Source: Giesbergeria sp. (GTDB lineage Bacteria; Pseudomonadota; Gammaproteobacteria; Burkholderiales; Burkholderiaceae_C). Taken from it: a stretch of 6,948 bases of DNA. A program made the translations under genes and the position numbers. How positions within the stretch are numbered: the stretch's first letter is position 1; every line of letters starts with the position of its first letter. Shown piece by piece: positions 1 to 5,929 of the stretch. The notes below the pieces were generated by a model that was not told the origin of the DNA, did no database searches, and worked only from the letters and a program-made list of their open reading frames with translations. Location: positions 1-6,948 of the forward strand of contig JAUYGP010000732.1 in assembly GCA_030690515.1 (NCBI GenBank), read 5' to 3'.

Positions 1-838
1 TGCTTGCGGCCACCGGCCGCACGCTGATCTCGGAACTGGTCACCGGCAGCATGCCGCCCGCAGTATGCACGAGCAAAGCGCCATCCTCGCCCACGCCATG
101 CGCTGTGCCGCTGGTACCGTCGCTCAACTGCACGTTGCGGCCCTGCAGCACGTCGCGCAAGGCAAAGCGCGGCTGCATGGGTGCAAAACCATAGGCAGCA
201 AACGACTGCAGCATGCCCACCAGCGGCGCCACGATGCGCAGCAGTGCGGTGGGTGCGTCGAGTTGCGCATCCACCTCTTGCAAGCTGCCCGGCGGCAGGG
301 ACATGCCCGCGCCGTCTTGCGGACGCACATTCAGGCCCACGCCCACCACTACGTAGCGCCCGAGCGGTGGGTGGCCTGCGGCGGCCTGCGGGGCCACAAA
401 GCTAGCGGTTTCCACCAAAATGCCGCCCAACTTGCAGTCACCCTGCGCACCGCCCAGCCACAGGTCGTTGGGCCATTTCAGGCCGATGCGCGGCAGGGCA
501 CTGCCGGGCAGCGGCAGCGTGGGCTGCAGGCTTTCGGCCACGCTCACACCCACGGCCAGCGACAGGCCCGACCAGTCGGCAGGCGCCAGCGGCAGGCCCA
601 ACGAGAAGGTCAGCGAATCCCCGGTCTGGCTGTGCCACGCCCGGCCCAGGCGCCCGCGTCCGGCGGTTTGCTGCTCGGCCACCAGCAGCACGGGGTCGCA
701 GCGGCCCGCACGGGCACGGCGCATGAGTTCAGTGTTGGTTGAATCCACACTGGGCAGCATCTCGGCGGTAAAGCCGGGGAGCAGCGGCGCTACCGCCTCC
801 CAGACGGCCTCCAGGGGCCAGCGCAGCGGGGCGGTCAT
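1..838 (-). CDS. birA: Biotin--[acetyl-CoA-carboxylase] ligase, C-terminus cut by window edge
   Basis: This enzyme activates biotin with ATP to biotinyl-5'-AMP and attaches it to a lysine of the biotin carboxyl carrier protein, so it is needed for fatty acid synthesis; it is cytoplasmic. I read 279 codons from ATG 838-836 to the left edge without a stop. Visible family motifs are DSTN (32-35), the biotin/AMP loop AGRGRLGRAW (59-68), KWPND (121-125) with the catalytic lysine, GGILVE (138-143) and GVGLNV (166-171). The C-terminal SH3-like domain follows from about 221 and ends EISVRP near 270, close to where known BirA proteins stop, so only a few codons are missing. There is no N-terminal helix-turn-helix: DSTN lies at residue 32, against roughly 90 in E. 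coli BirA. It is therefore probably a ligase only and not the biotin operon repressor. The start is supported by a GGAG nine bases upstream (848-851). It overlaps the upstream SET gene by ATGA, implying translational coupling. Confidence 0.95.
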   Translation of the reverse strand, partial: MTAPLRWPLEAVWEAVAPLLPGFTAEMLPSVDSTNTELMRRARAGRCDPVLLVAEQQTAGRGRLGRAWHSQTGDSLTFSLGLPLAPADWSGLSLAVGVSVAESLQPTLPLPGSALPRIGLKWPNDLWLGGAQGDCKLGGILVETASFVAPQAAAGHPPLGRYVVVGVGLNVRPQDGAGMSLPPGSLQEVDAQLDAPTALLRIVAPLVGMLQSFAAYGFAPMQPRFALRDVLQGRNVQLSDGTSGTAHGVGEDGALLVHTAGGMLPVTSSEISVRPVAAS

Positions 839-1374
839 GCCTTGGTGCTCCGCTTTTTGCCTGGCGCTGCGGCCTTGGCACGGAGCTGGGACGGGACCCA
901 GCCGCGCTTGGGCGCCAGCAGGGTGCCCCGGCAGGACGCGGCGCCGCACCAGCACGGGTATTCGGCCTTGAGCTTAGGGGTGTAGCGCTCGTCGATGATG
1001 AGGCCGTAGTCGTAGTTGATCTCCTCCCCCGCCGCGATGTTGCGCAGTGCGGTGATAAAGATGCGGCCATCCACCTCGTCCGCAAAGCAGCTGGGGTCGC
1101 AACTGTGGTTGATCCAGCGCGAGGAGTTGCCACCGAAGTTGGCATCAATCACACGGTCTTCATCGACGTGGAAATAGAAGGTGTGGTTGGGCTGCAACGG
1201 GTCGTGCGGATGGCGGTCCTGCGCCTCCTGCCAGCCGATGATTTCGCCCGTGTACTCGATCAGTACCTCGCCCTCGGCGATGGGCTGCACGGCAAACACG
1301 CCCTTGCCGTGCACGCCGGAGCGGCGAATCTGGATGCGGCGGCCTGCGGCGGGGGGGGTTGCGGTGCGGGGCAT
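835..1374 (-). CDS. SET-domain protein-lysine N-methyltransferase with post-SET zinc cluster
   Basis: A 179-residue protein that should transfer methyl groups from S-adenosylmethionine to protein lysines. The SET core is complete: GVHGKGVFA (20-28), EYTGEII (40-46), the SAM-binding RWINHSCDPSC (86-96) and EEINYDYG (117-124), whose tyrosines line the active site in the family. A post-SET motif CWCGAASC (141-148, spacing CxCx4C) follows. With Cys92 of NHSC it could form the zinc site described in DIM-5-type histone methyltransferases. The tail (165-179) is short and basic. There is no signal peptide or membrane segment, so it is cytoplasmic. The start at 1374 has only a weak AGAG ribosome site but leaves the SET fold complete. 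An eight-cytosine run lies in codons 6-8. The stop TGA overlaps the birA ATG by four bases. The substrate is unknown; the divergent lysine-rich topoisomerase, ribosomal proteins or DNA-binding proteins are candidates. Some bacterial SET proteins are secreted effectors, but nothing here indicates export. Confidence 0.93.
   Translation of the reverse strand: MPRTATPPAAGRRIQIRRSGVHGKGVFAVQPIAEGEVLIEYTGEIIGWQEAQDRHPHDPLQPNHTFYFHVDEDRVIDANFGGNSSRWINHSCDPSCFADEVDGRIFITALRNIAAGEEINYDYGLIIDERYTPKLKAEYPCWCGAASCRGTLLAPKRGWVPSQLRAKAAAPGKKRSTKA
1351..1358. repeat. Eight-base G/C homopolymer at the start of the SET gene
   Basis: Eight consecutive G on the plus strand read as CCCCCCCC in codons 6-8 of the SET methyltransferase (Thr-Pro-Pro). 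Both other minus-strand frames close soon afterwards, at about 1260 and 1160. Any one-base slip here would therefore cut the protein to roughly 40 or 70 residues and remove the active site. Tracts of this length are slippage-prone in other bacteria; whether this one varies is not known. Confidence 0.6.
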
Positions 1375-1495
1375 GGCAAAACTCTGTTAACTTGATAGTG
1401 CACACATGCGCGTGCGCGTGTACGCGTGTGTGAAGCACGGATTGTAGAAGCGCCCGGGGCCTCGCCCCGTGGCAGCCTGTATGGCGAGACCCAAC
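1375..1495. promoter_or_regulatory. Divergent spacer between the SET gene and topB
   Basis: These 121 bases separate two head-to-head genes and must hold both promoters. I see no convincing paired -35/-10 boxes. A TACAAT reading leftwards (1446-1441) could be a -10 for the SET-birA pair, and TTGATA (1392-1397) could be a -35 for topB, but neither has a good partner. The spacer also contains an alternating purine-pyrimidine tract and a short GC hairpin, CGGGGC-CTC-GCCCCG (1455-1469). The hairpin would lie in the topB leader just before the start codon. Confidence 0.4.
1398..1432. repeat. 35-nt strictly alternating purine-pyrimidine tract (Z-DNA-prone)
   Basis: From G1398 to G1432 every base alternates purine and pyrimidine without a break, mostly GC, GT and CA steps. 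Such tracts are the classic sequences that flip to left-handed Z-DNA under negative supercoiling. The tract lies between the divergent SET and topB genes. A conformational effect on either promoter is inference. Confidence 0.65.
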
Positions 1496-4444
1496 ATGAC
1501 CAAAACACTGGTAATTGCAGAAAAACCCTCGGTTGCACAAGACATCGTGCGCGCCCTCACCCCGGTGGCGGGCAAGTTCGACAAGCACGACGAGCATTTC
1601 GAGAACGACCGCTACGTCGTCACCAGCGCCGTCGGCCACCTGGTGGAGATCCAGGCGCCCGAGGAATTCGACGTGAAACGCGGCAAGTGGAGCTTTGCCC
1701 ACCTGCCCGTGATCCCGCCGTATTTCGACCTCAAGCCCGTGGACAAGACCAAGACGCGCCTGAACGCCGTCGTCAAACAGGCCAAGCGCAAAGATGTCAC
1801 GGAGATCATCAACGCCTGCGATGCGGGCCGCGAGGGGGAGTTGATTTTTCGCCTGATCGAGCAGTACGCGGGCGGCAACAAGGCGGGCAAACCGGTGCCG
1901 CTGGGCAAGCCGGTCAAACGCCTGTGGCTGCAAAGCATGACACCGCAGGCGATACGCGACGGCTTCGACCAGTTGCGCAGCGAACAGCAAATGCAGGGCC
2001 TGGCCGAAGCGGCCCGCAGCCGCTCGGAGGCCGACTGGCTGGTGGGCATCAACGGAACGCGCGCCATGACGGCGTTCAACTCGCAAGGCGGCGGCTTCTT
2101 CCTGACCACCGTGGGCCGGGTGCAAACGCCCACGTTGTCGCTGGTGGTCGAGCGCGAGGAAAAAATCCGCAAGTTCATCAGCCGTGACTACTGGGAAATC
2201 CACGCCGAGTTCGCCGCCCAGGCCGGCCGCTACCCCGGCAAGTGGTTCAACCCGCAGTGGAAGAAGAACGCCGACGACGCAGAGATGCGCGCCGACCGCG
2301 TATGGTCTGCACGCGAGGCCGAAGACATTGCCAACGCCGCACGCAACCAGCCCGCCCATGTCAGCGAAGAAAGCAAGCCCACCACCCAGGCCAGCGGCCT
2401 GCTGTTTGACCTGACCAGCCTGCAGCGCGAGGCCAACGGCAAATTTGGCTTCTCGGCCAAAACCACGCTGGCGCTGGCCCAGTCGCTGTACGAGCGGCAC
2501 AAAGCCCTGACCTACCCGCGTACCGACGCGCGCGCCCTGCCCGAGGACTATGTGCCGGTGGCACGCGAGACCTTTGAAATGCTGGCCAACAGCGGCATGG
2601 CACACCTGGCGCCGCATGCGCGCACAGCGCTGGAAGGCAACTACATCCGGCCCACCAAGCGCATCTTTGACAACAGCAAGGTAAGCGATCACTTCGCTAT
2701 CATCCCCACGCTGCAAGCCCCCAGCGGCCTGTCGGAAGCCGAGCAAAAACTGTACGACCTGGTGGTGCGCCGCTTCATGGCGGTGTTCTTCCCCAGTGCC
2801 GAATACCAGGTCACAACGCGCATCAGCCGTGTGGACGTGTCTGGCCACCAGTACCACTTCAAGACAGAAGGCAAGGTCCTGGTCAAGCCCGGCTGGCTGG
2901 CCATTTACGGCAAAGAAGCCGCGGGCGAGGTGGAAGGCGGCAAAGACGGCGACAAGGGCCAGAACTTGGTGGCCGTGCAGCCGGGCGAAAAGCCCCTGGC
3001 CGCGCCAGTGGACGCCAAGGGCCTCAAGACCAAGCCCCCCGCCCGCTACTCCGAAGCCACGCTGCTGGGCGCCATGGAAAGCGCGGGCAAGCAGATCGAC
3101 GATGAAGAGTTGCGCAGCGCCATGCAAGAGAAAGGTCTGGGCACCCCCGCCACGCGCGCAGCCACCATCGAAGGCCTGCTGACCGAAAAATACATGCTGC
3201 GCGAAGGCCGCGAAATCATCCCCACGGCCAAGGCCTTCCAGTTGATGACGCTCTTGCGCGGCCTGGAGGTCGAAGAACTCTGCCGCGCCGACCTGACCGG
3301 CGAATGGGAATTCAAGCTCTCGCAGATGGAGAAAGGCTTGCTCAGCCGCGAGGCCTTCATGGCCGGCATTGCCGCCATGACCGAGCGCATGGTCAAGAAG
3401 GCCAAGGAATACGACCGTGACACCATTCCCGGCGACTACGCCACGCTCGAATCACCCTGCCCCAACTGCGGCGGTGTGGTCAAAGAAAACTACCGCCGCT
3501 TTGCCTGCGTTGGCAAACCCGGCGCCGAGCCCTGCGGCTTCAGCTTTGGCAAATCACCGGCAGGCCGCACCTTTGAAACCGCTGAGGCCAACGCCTTGCT
3601 GCGTGACAAAAAGATTGGCCCGCTGGAAGGCTTCCGGTCCAAAGCGGGCTGGCCGTTTACGTCCGAGATCGTCATCAAATACGACGACGAGACACACAAC
3701 TACAAACTCGAATTCGACTTTGGCGACGACAAGAAGGGCGAAGAATCGGGCGAGCTGGTGGAGTTTGAAGACGCCGCCCTGGGCGCCTGCCCCATCTGCG
3801 CATCGGAAGTGCACGAGCACGGCAGCAACTACGTTTGCAGCAAGGCTGTGCCCACGGCTGCGCAGCCCACCCCCAGCTGCACCTTCAAAAGCGGCAAGAT
3901 CATCCTGCAGCAACCCGTGGAGCGCGAGCAGATGCACAAGCTGCTGGCCACCGGCAAGACCGACCTGCTCGACAAGTTTGTGAGCATGCGCACCCGCCGC
4001 GCCTTCAAGGCCCACCTGGCGTGGGACAAAGAAGCGGGCAAGGTCAACTTTGAGTTTGCCCCCAGCAAGTTCCCGCCGCGCCCCGGTGCCGCCGCTAAAA
4101 CGATAGCTGCCAAGGCAGGTAAGACAAGCGCTGCAGCCAAAAAGACTGCAAAACCTGCTGCCGCCAAAAAAGCCCCCGCCAGCAAAACAGCGGCCGCCAA
4201 GGCACCGCGCAAACCCGCCGCAGGCAAGGCCCCCAGCGCCGCCCTGGCCGCGGTGATTGGTACCGACCCCGTAGCCCGCCCCGAAGCCGTCAAGAAGATG
4301 TGGGAATACATCAAGGCCCACAACCTGCAAGACCCCAAAGACAAGCGCACCATCGTCGCCGACGACAAGTTGCGCGCCGTGTTTGGCAAAGACAGCGCGG
4401 GCATGTTCGAGCTGGCAGGCATTCTGGGCGCGCACCTGGGCTGA
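1496..4444 (+). CDS. topB: DNA topoisomerase III with Lys/Ala-rich linker and C-terminal SWIB domain
   Basis: A type IA topoisomerase that cuts one DNA strand through a tyrosyl-phosphate and passes another through, decatenating and relaxing DNA; 982 residues, cytoplasmic. The TOPRIM domain begins at KTLVIAEKPSVA (3-14, Glu9/Lys10) and holds CDAGREGE (108-115). The classic DxDxE reads D109-x-G111-x-E113 here. The catalytic tyrosine is Tyr340 in LTYPRTD. Two four-cysteine clusters follow: C655/C658/C671/C680 and C765/C768/C781/C795. Residues about 861-913 form a linker rich in Ala-Lys and Pro, like bacterial histone H1-like tails. Residues about 914-982 match the SWIB/MDM2 fold (ALAAVIG, RPEAVKKMWEYIK, NLQDPKDKRTIVADDKL, FGKD). 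The E. coli enzyme is about 650 residues, so the extra length is C-terminal. I chose ATG 1496 because the family begins M-x-KTL-IAEKPS; ATG 1481 and GTG 1469 are also in frame, and no strong ribosome site decides. The gene is divergent from SET and convergent with the cyclase gene. Confidence 0.96.
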   Translation: MTKTLVIAEKPSVAQDIVRALTPVAGKFDKHDEHFENDRYVVTSAVGHLVEIQAPEEFDVKRGKWSFAHLPVIPPYFDLKPVDKTKTRLNAVVKQAKRKDVTEIINACDAGREGELIFRLIEQYAGGNKAGKPVPLGKPVKRLWLQSMTPQAIRDGFDQLRSEQQMQGLAEAARSRSEADWLVGINGTRAMTAFNSQGGGFFLTTVGRVQTPTLSLVVEREEKIRKFISRDYWEIHAEFAAQAGRYPGKWFNPQWKKNADDAEMRADRVWSAREAEDIANAARNQPAHVSEESKPTTQASGLLFDLTSLQREANGKFGFSAKTTLALAQSLYERHKALTYPRTDARALPEDYVPVARETFEMLANSGMAHLAPHARTALEGNYIRPTKRIFDNSKVSDHFAIIPTLQAPSGLSEAEQKLYDLVVRRFMAVFFPSAEYQVTTRISRVDVSGHQYHFKTEGKVLVKPGWLAIYGKEAAGEVEGGKDGDKGQNLVAVQPGEKPLAAPVDAKGLKTKPPARYSEATLLGAMESAGKQIDDEELRSAMQEKGLGTPATRAATIEGLLTEKYMLREGREIIPTAKAFQLMTLLRGLEVEELCRADLTGEWEFKLSQMEKGLLSREAFMAGIAAMTERMVKKAKEYDRDTIPGDYATLESPCPNCGGVVKENYRRFACVGKPGAEPCGFSFGKSPAGRTFETAEANALLRDKKIGPLEGFRSKAGWPFTSEIVIKYDDETHNYKLEFDFGDDKKGEESGELVEFEDAALGACPICASEVHEHGSNYVCSKAVPTAAQPTPSCTFKSGKIILQQPVEREQMHKLLATGKTDLLDKFVSMRTRRAFKAHLAWDKEAGKVNFEFAPSKFPPRPGAAAKTIAAKAGKTSAAAKKTAKPAAAKKAPASKTAAAKAPRKPAAGKAPSAALAAVIGTDPVARPEAVKKMWEYIKAHNLQDPKDKRTIVADDKLRAVFGKDSAGMFELAGILGAHLG

Positions 4445-4454
4445 ACCCAGGTGC
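4432..4454 (+). other. Perfect 9-bp hairpin overlapping the topB stop codon
   Basis: GCACCTGGG (4432-4440) and CCCAGGTGC (4446-4454) pair perfectly around a five-base loop that contains the TGA stop. No T-run follows directly, so alone it is not a standard terminator. It probably protects the 3' end of the mRNA or acts with the next hairpin. Confidence 0.55.
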
Positions 4455-4456
4455 TG

Positions 4457-4496
4457 CTGAGGGCGCGCTGGCCAGCGCGTGCCTCAGACGGGTTTT
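4457..4496 (+). terminator. Probable intrinsic terminator of topB
   Basis: CTGAGG (4457-4462) pairs with CCTCAG (4482-4487). The inner arms pair from 4463 to 4480 as a near-perfect GC-rich palindrome centred on CTGG/CCAG, with one bulged G at 4481. TTTT (4493-4496) follows after five bases, in the topB direction. The offset and short T-run make it a moderate terminator. On the other strand no T-run follows, so it is less likely to serve the convergent cyclase gene. Confidence 0.6.
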
Positions 4497-4529
4497 GCAA
4501 TCAGAGCGAGAACAAGGTGCGAAACCGTA

Positions 4530-5756
4530 TCAGGCCGCTAGGCGGGCGGGTTCGGTCGGGCTGAACCCGTCCTGCAGCATGCCCACCTCCACGCGGTTGC
4601 GCCCGCCCTCCTTGGCGCGGTACAGGGCACGGTCAATGGCGGCATAGGTCGCCGTCATGTCGGCCCCGGAGTCATGGGGCACGTCCACAACACCCAGACT
4701 GACGGTGATGAAAAGCGGCCCGTCGACCTCGGTGGACAGCGGCTGGTTCTGCACCGCAAAGCGCAGCTTCTCAGCGCACTGCAAGGCCGCATCCAGGCCG
4801 GTTTGCGGCAGCAGCACAATGAACTCTTCGCCACCCAGGCGGGCCACCAGGTCGGTGCTGCGCACACTTTGCGTGAGCAAGTCGGCCGCATGGCGCAGCA
4901 CGGCGTCGCCCGTGGGGTGGCCGTAGTGGTCATTCACCCGCTTGAAGTGATCCAGATCGAGCAGCAGGAAGGACGTGGGGTGCTGGTGCCGCAGGGCGCG
5001 CAGCAACTCCTGGTTAGCGCGCCGCATGAACTCGGTGCGGTTGCACAACCCCGTCAGCCCGTCGTGCCATGCCAGGCGCTCCAGCTCTACCTGCTTTGCT
5101 GCCAGCGTGGCATTGGCCTGCGCCAGCGAGCGGCTGAGCAGAATGGTGACGGTGTTCTTGCGCCACGACAGTATCGAAAACATTAGCGCGACCAGGGGAA
5201 TAACCAGCGCACTGATGCGGCCGCTGGCCAGCAGCACCGGGTCGTGCTGGGTGAATGGCAGCGCTACAAAGCCCAGCACGGCCAGGCCCACAAACAACAC
5301 GGCACTGACCGAGGGCCGCAGATACAGCAGCATGGCAACCCCCAGCGCTGTTACCACCATGGGCGACGTCTTGGGCATCACCCACTGGTAAAAAAGGGTC
5401 AGCGCCAGACCAATCAGCAAAGTCACCACGGCCGCAGCCACCGGCAACACACGCCCCAGCCTGCCCGCAGGGTTGCGGTGCAGCGCCCTGTGGGCCAGCA
5501 CAGCGATCACCAGAGCGCAGCACAGGCTCGCCAGATGCGTAAGACCGACGGCAAGCTTCCAGGACACCACGGCCCCATCGTGCGCCTGCCATGTTCCTGG
5601 CAGCAGCAAGACCGCCGCCACGATAAAGATCGGAAGAACCAGCAAGGCGCCCAGACGGATGCGGCGCAGGTTCTCGCAAACCACCTGATCACGCACCCGC
5701 ATATCGTCGGCAACGGCTGCACTGAGCCGCCCCCGCAATTCGGTCAGGAGCACCAT
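4530..5756 (-). CDS. Membrane-bound diguanylate cyclase (GGDEF domain)
   Basis: It should make cyclic di-GMP from two GTP, the second messenger that shifts cells from motility to biofilm. The protein has 408 residues. The N-terminal half has six likely membrane helices at about 35-55, 66-88, 102-123, 131-147, 149-168 and 180-197, forming a sensor module of unrecognised type (MASE-like in layout). A short helical linker (205-230) leads to the GGDEF domain. There DGLTGLCNR (232-240), LDLDHFKRVND (266-276) and the active-site loop GGEEF (308-312) are intact. R299-S-T-D302 lies five residues before GGEEF and matches the RxxD inhibitory site, so product inhibition is expected. No EAL domain is present. 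I chose ATG 5756 because AAAGGA (5763-5768) lies six bases upstream. An in-frame ATG at 5786 would add ten residues, and starts further upstream would run into the structured spacer. It converges on topB and diverges from the phosphatase gene. The signal it senses cannot be told from sequence. Confidence 0.93.
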   Translation of the reverse strand: MVLLTELRGRLSAAVADDMRVRDQVVCENLRRIRLGALLVLPIFIVAAVLLLPGTWQAHDGAVVSWKLAVGLTHLASLCCALVIAVLAHRALHRNPAGRLGRVLPVAAAVVTLLIGLALTLFYQWVMPKTSPMVVTALGVAMLLYLRPSVSAVLFVGLAVLGFVALPFTQHDPVLLASGRISALVIPLVALMFSILSWRKNTVTILLSRSLAQANATLAAKQVELERLAWHDGLTGLCNRTEFMRRANQELLRALRHQHPTSFLLLDLDHFKRVNDHYGHPTGDAVLRHAADLLTQSVRSTDLVARLGGEEFIVLLPQTGLDAALQCAEKLRFAVQNQPLSTEVDGPLFITVSLGVVDVPHDSGADMTATYAAIDRALYRAKEGGRNRVEVGMLQDGFSPTEPARLAA

Positions 5757-5929
5757 CCGAAATCCTTTGTGCAAAAAGTATTTCATTATGAATCGTGCCC
5801 CACCGAGGTAGGTGGACAAGCCCTGGCAACGTAAGGACATCTTGGCTGCAGGGAGCCAACCCGCGTGACACCAGGGCTTCATCCCAATGGGCTACGCTTG
5901 GCATCTTTCTGCTTTCGCCTCTGGATGCC
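5757..5929. promoter_or_regulatory. Divergent spacer between cyclase and phosphatase genes
   Basis: These 173 bases must hold the promoters of both divergent genes. A CATAAT reading leftwards (5790-5785) could be a -10 for the cyclase, but I see no matching -35. A small inverted repeat, CCACC-GAGGTA-GGTGG (5800-5815), and a larger nested one (5818-5879) make it unusually structured. No convincing gene lies in it. Confidence 0.4.
5818..5879. repeat. Nested inverted repeat (9-bp outer, 6-bp inner arms)
   Basis: AAGCCCTGG (5818-5826) is the exact reverse complement of CCAGGGCTT (5871-5879). Inside, TTGGCT (5842-5847) and AGCCAA (5854-5859) pair perfectly around a six-base loop. The two repeats share almost the same centre. 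It could be a structured leader of the phosphatase mRNA, or an operator acting on both genes. It does not fit a tRNA, as no T-loop or D-loop consensus is present. Confidence 0.5.

Noticed and set aside
65..742. 225-codon plus-strand frame over birA
   Set aside because: Antisense to birA, whose motifs are unmistakable. The His/Gln/Arg-rich translation is typical of a shadow frame.
1469..1495. Upstream GTG (1469) or ATG (1481) as topB start
   Set aside because: They would add residues before the conserved M-x-KTL-IAEKPS opening, and neither has a better ribosome site. Not fully excluded.
1160..3127. 655-codon open frame on the minus strand across topB
   Set aside because: It is antisense to a certain topB and runs on into an alternative frame of the SET gene. 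Long antisense frames are common in GC-rich DNA, and the translation shows no family motif.
3554..4435. 293-codon minus-strand frame opposite the topB 3' half
   Set aside because: Shadow of topB. Its Gly/Phe/Ala-rich composition mirrors the Lys/Ala linker, with no recognisable domain.
4438..4568. GGGCTGAACCC occurring twice, at 4438-4448 and 4558-4568
   Set aside because: A single short direct repeat, each copy explained by its own coding or hairpin context, with no further similarity around it.
4547..4569. Inverted repeat CGGGTTC/GAACCCG near the cyclase 3' end
   Set aside because: Seven base pairs inside coding sequence with no T-run; likely chance in GC-rich DNA.
5757..5882. N-terminal extension of the cyclase to 5882
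   Set aside because: AAAGGA at proper spacing supports 5756, and the extension covers the nested inverted repeat and lacks hydrophobic or family sequence.
5795..5929. N-terminal extension of the phosphatase to 5795
   Set aside because: No similarity to the family before MQDLPRALNLAG, and it would translate the structured spacer.
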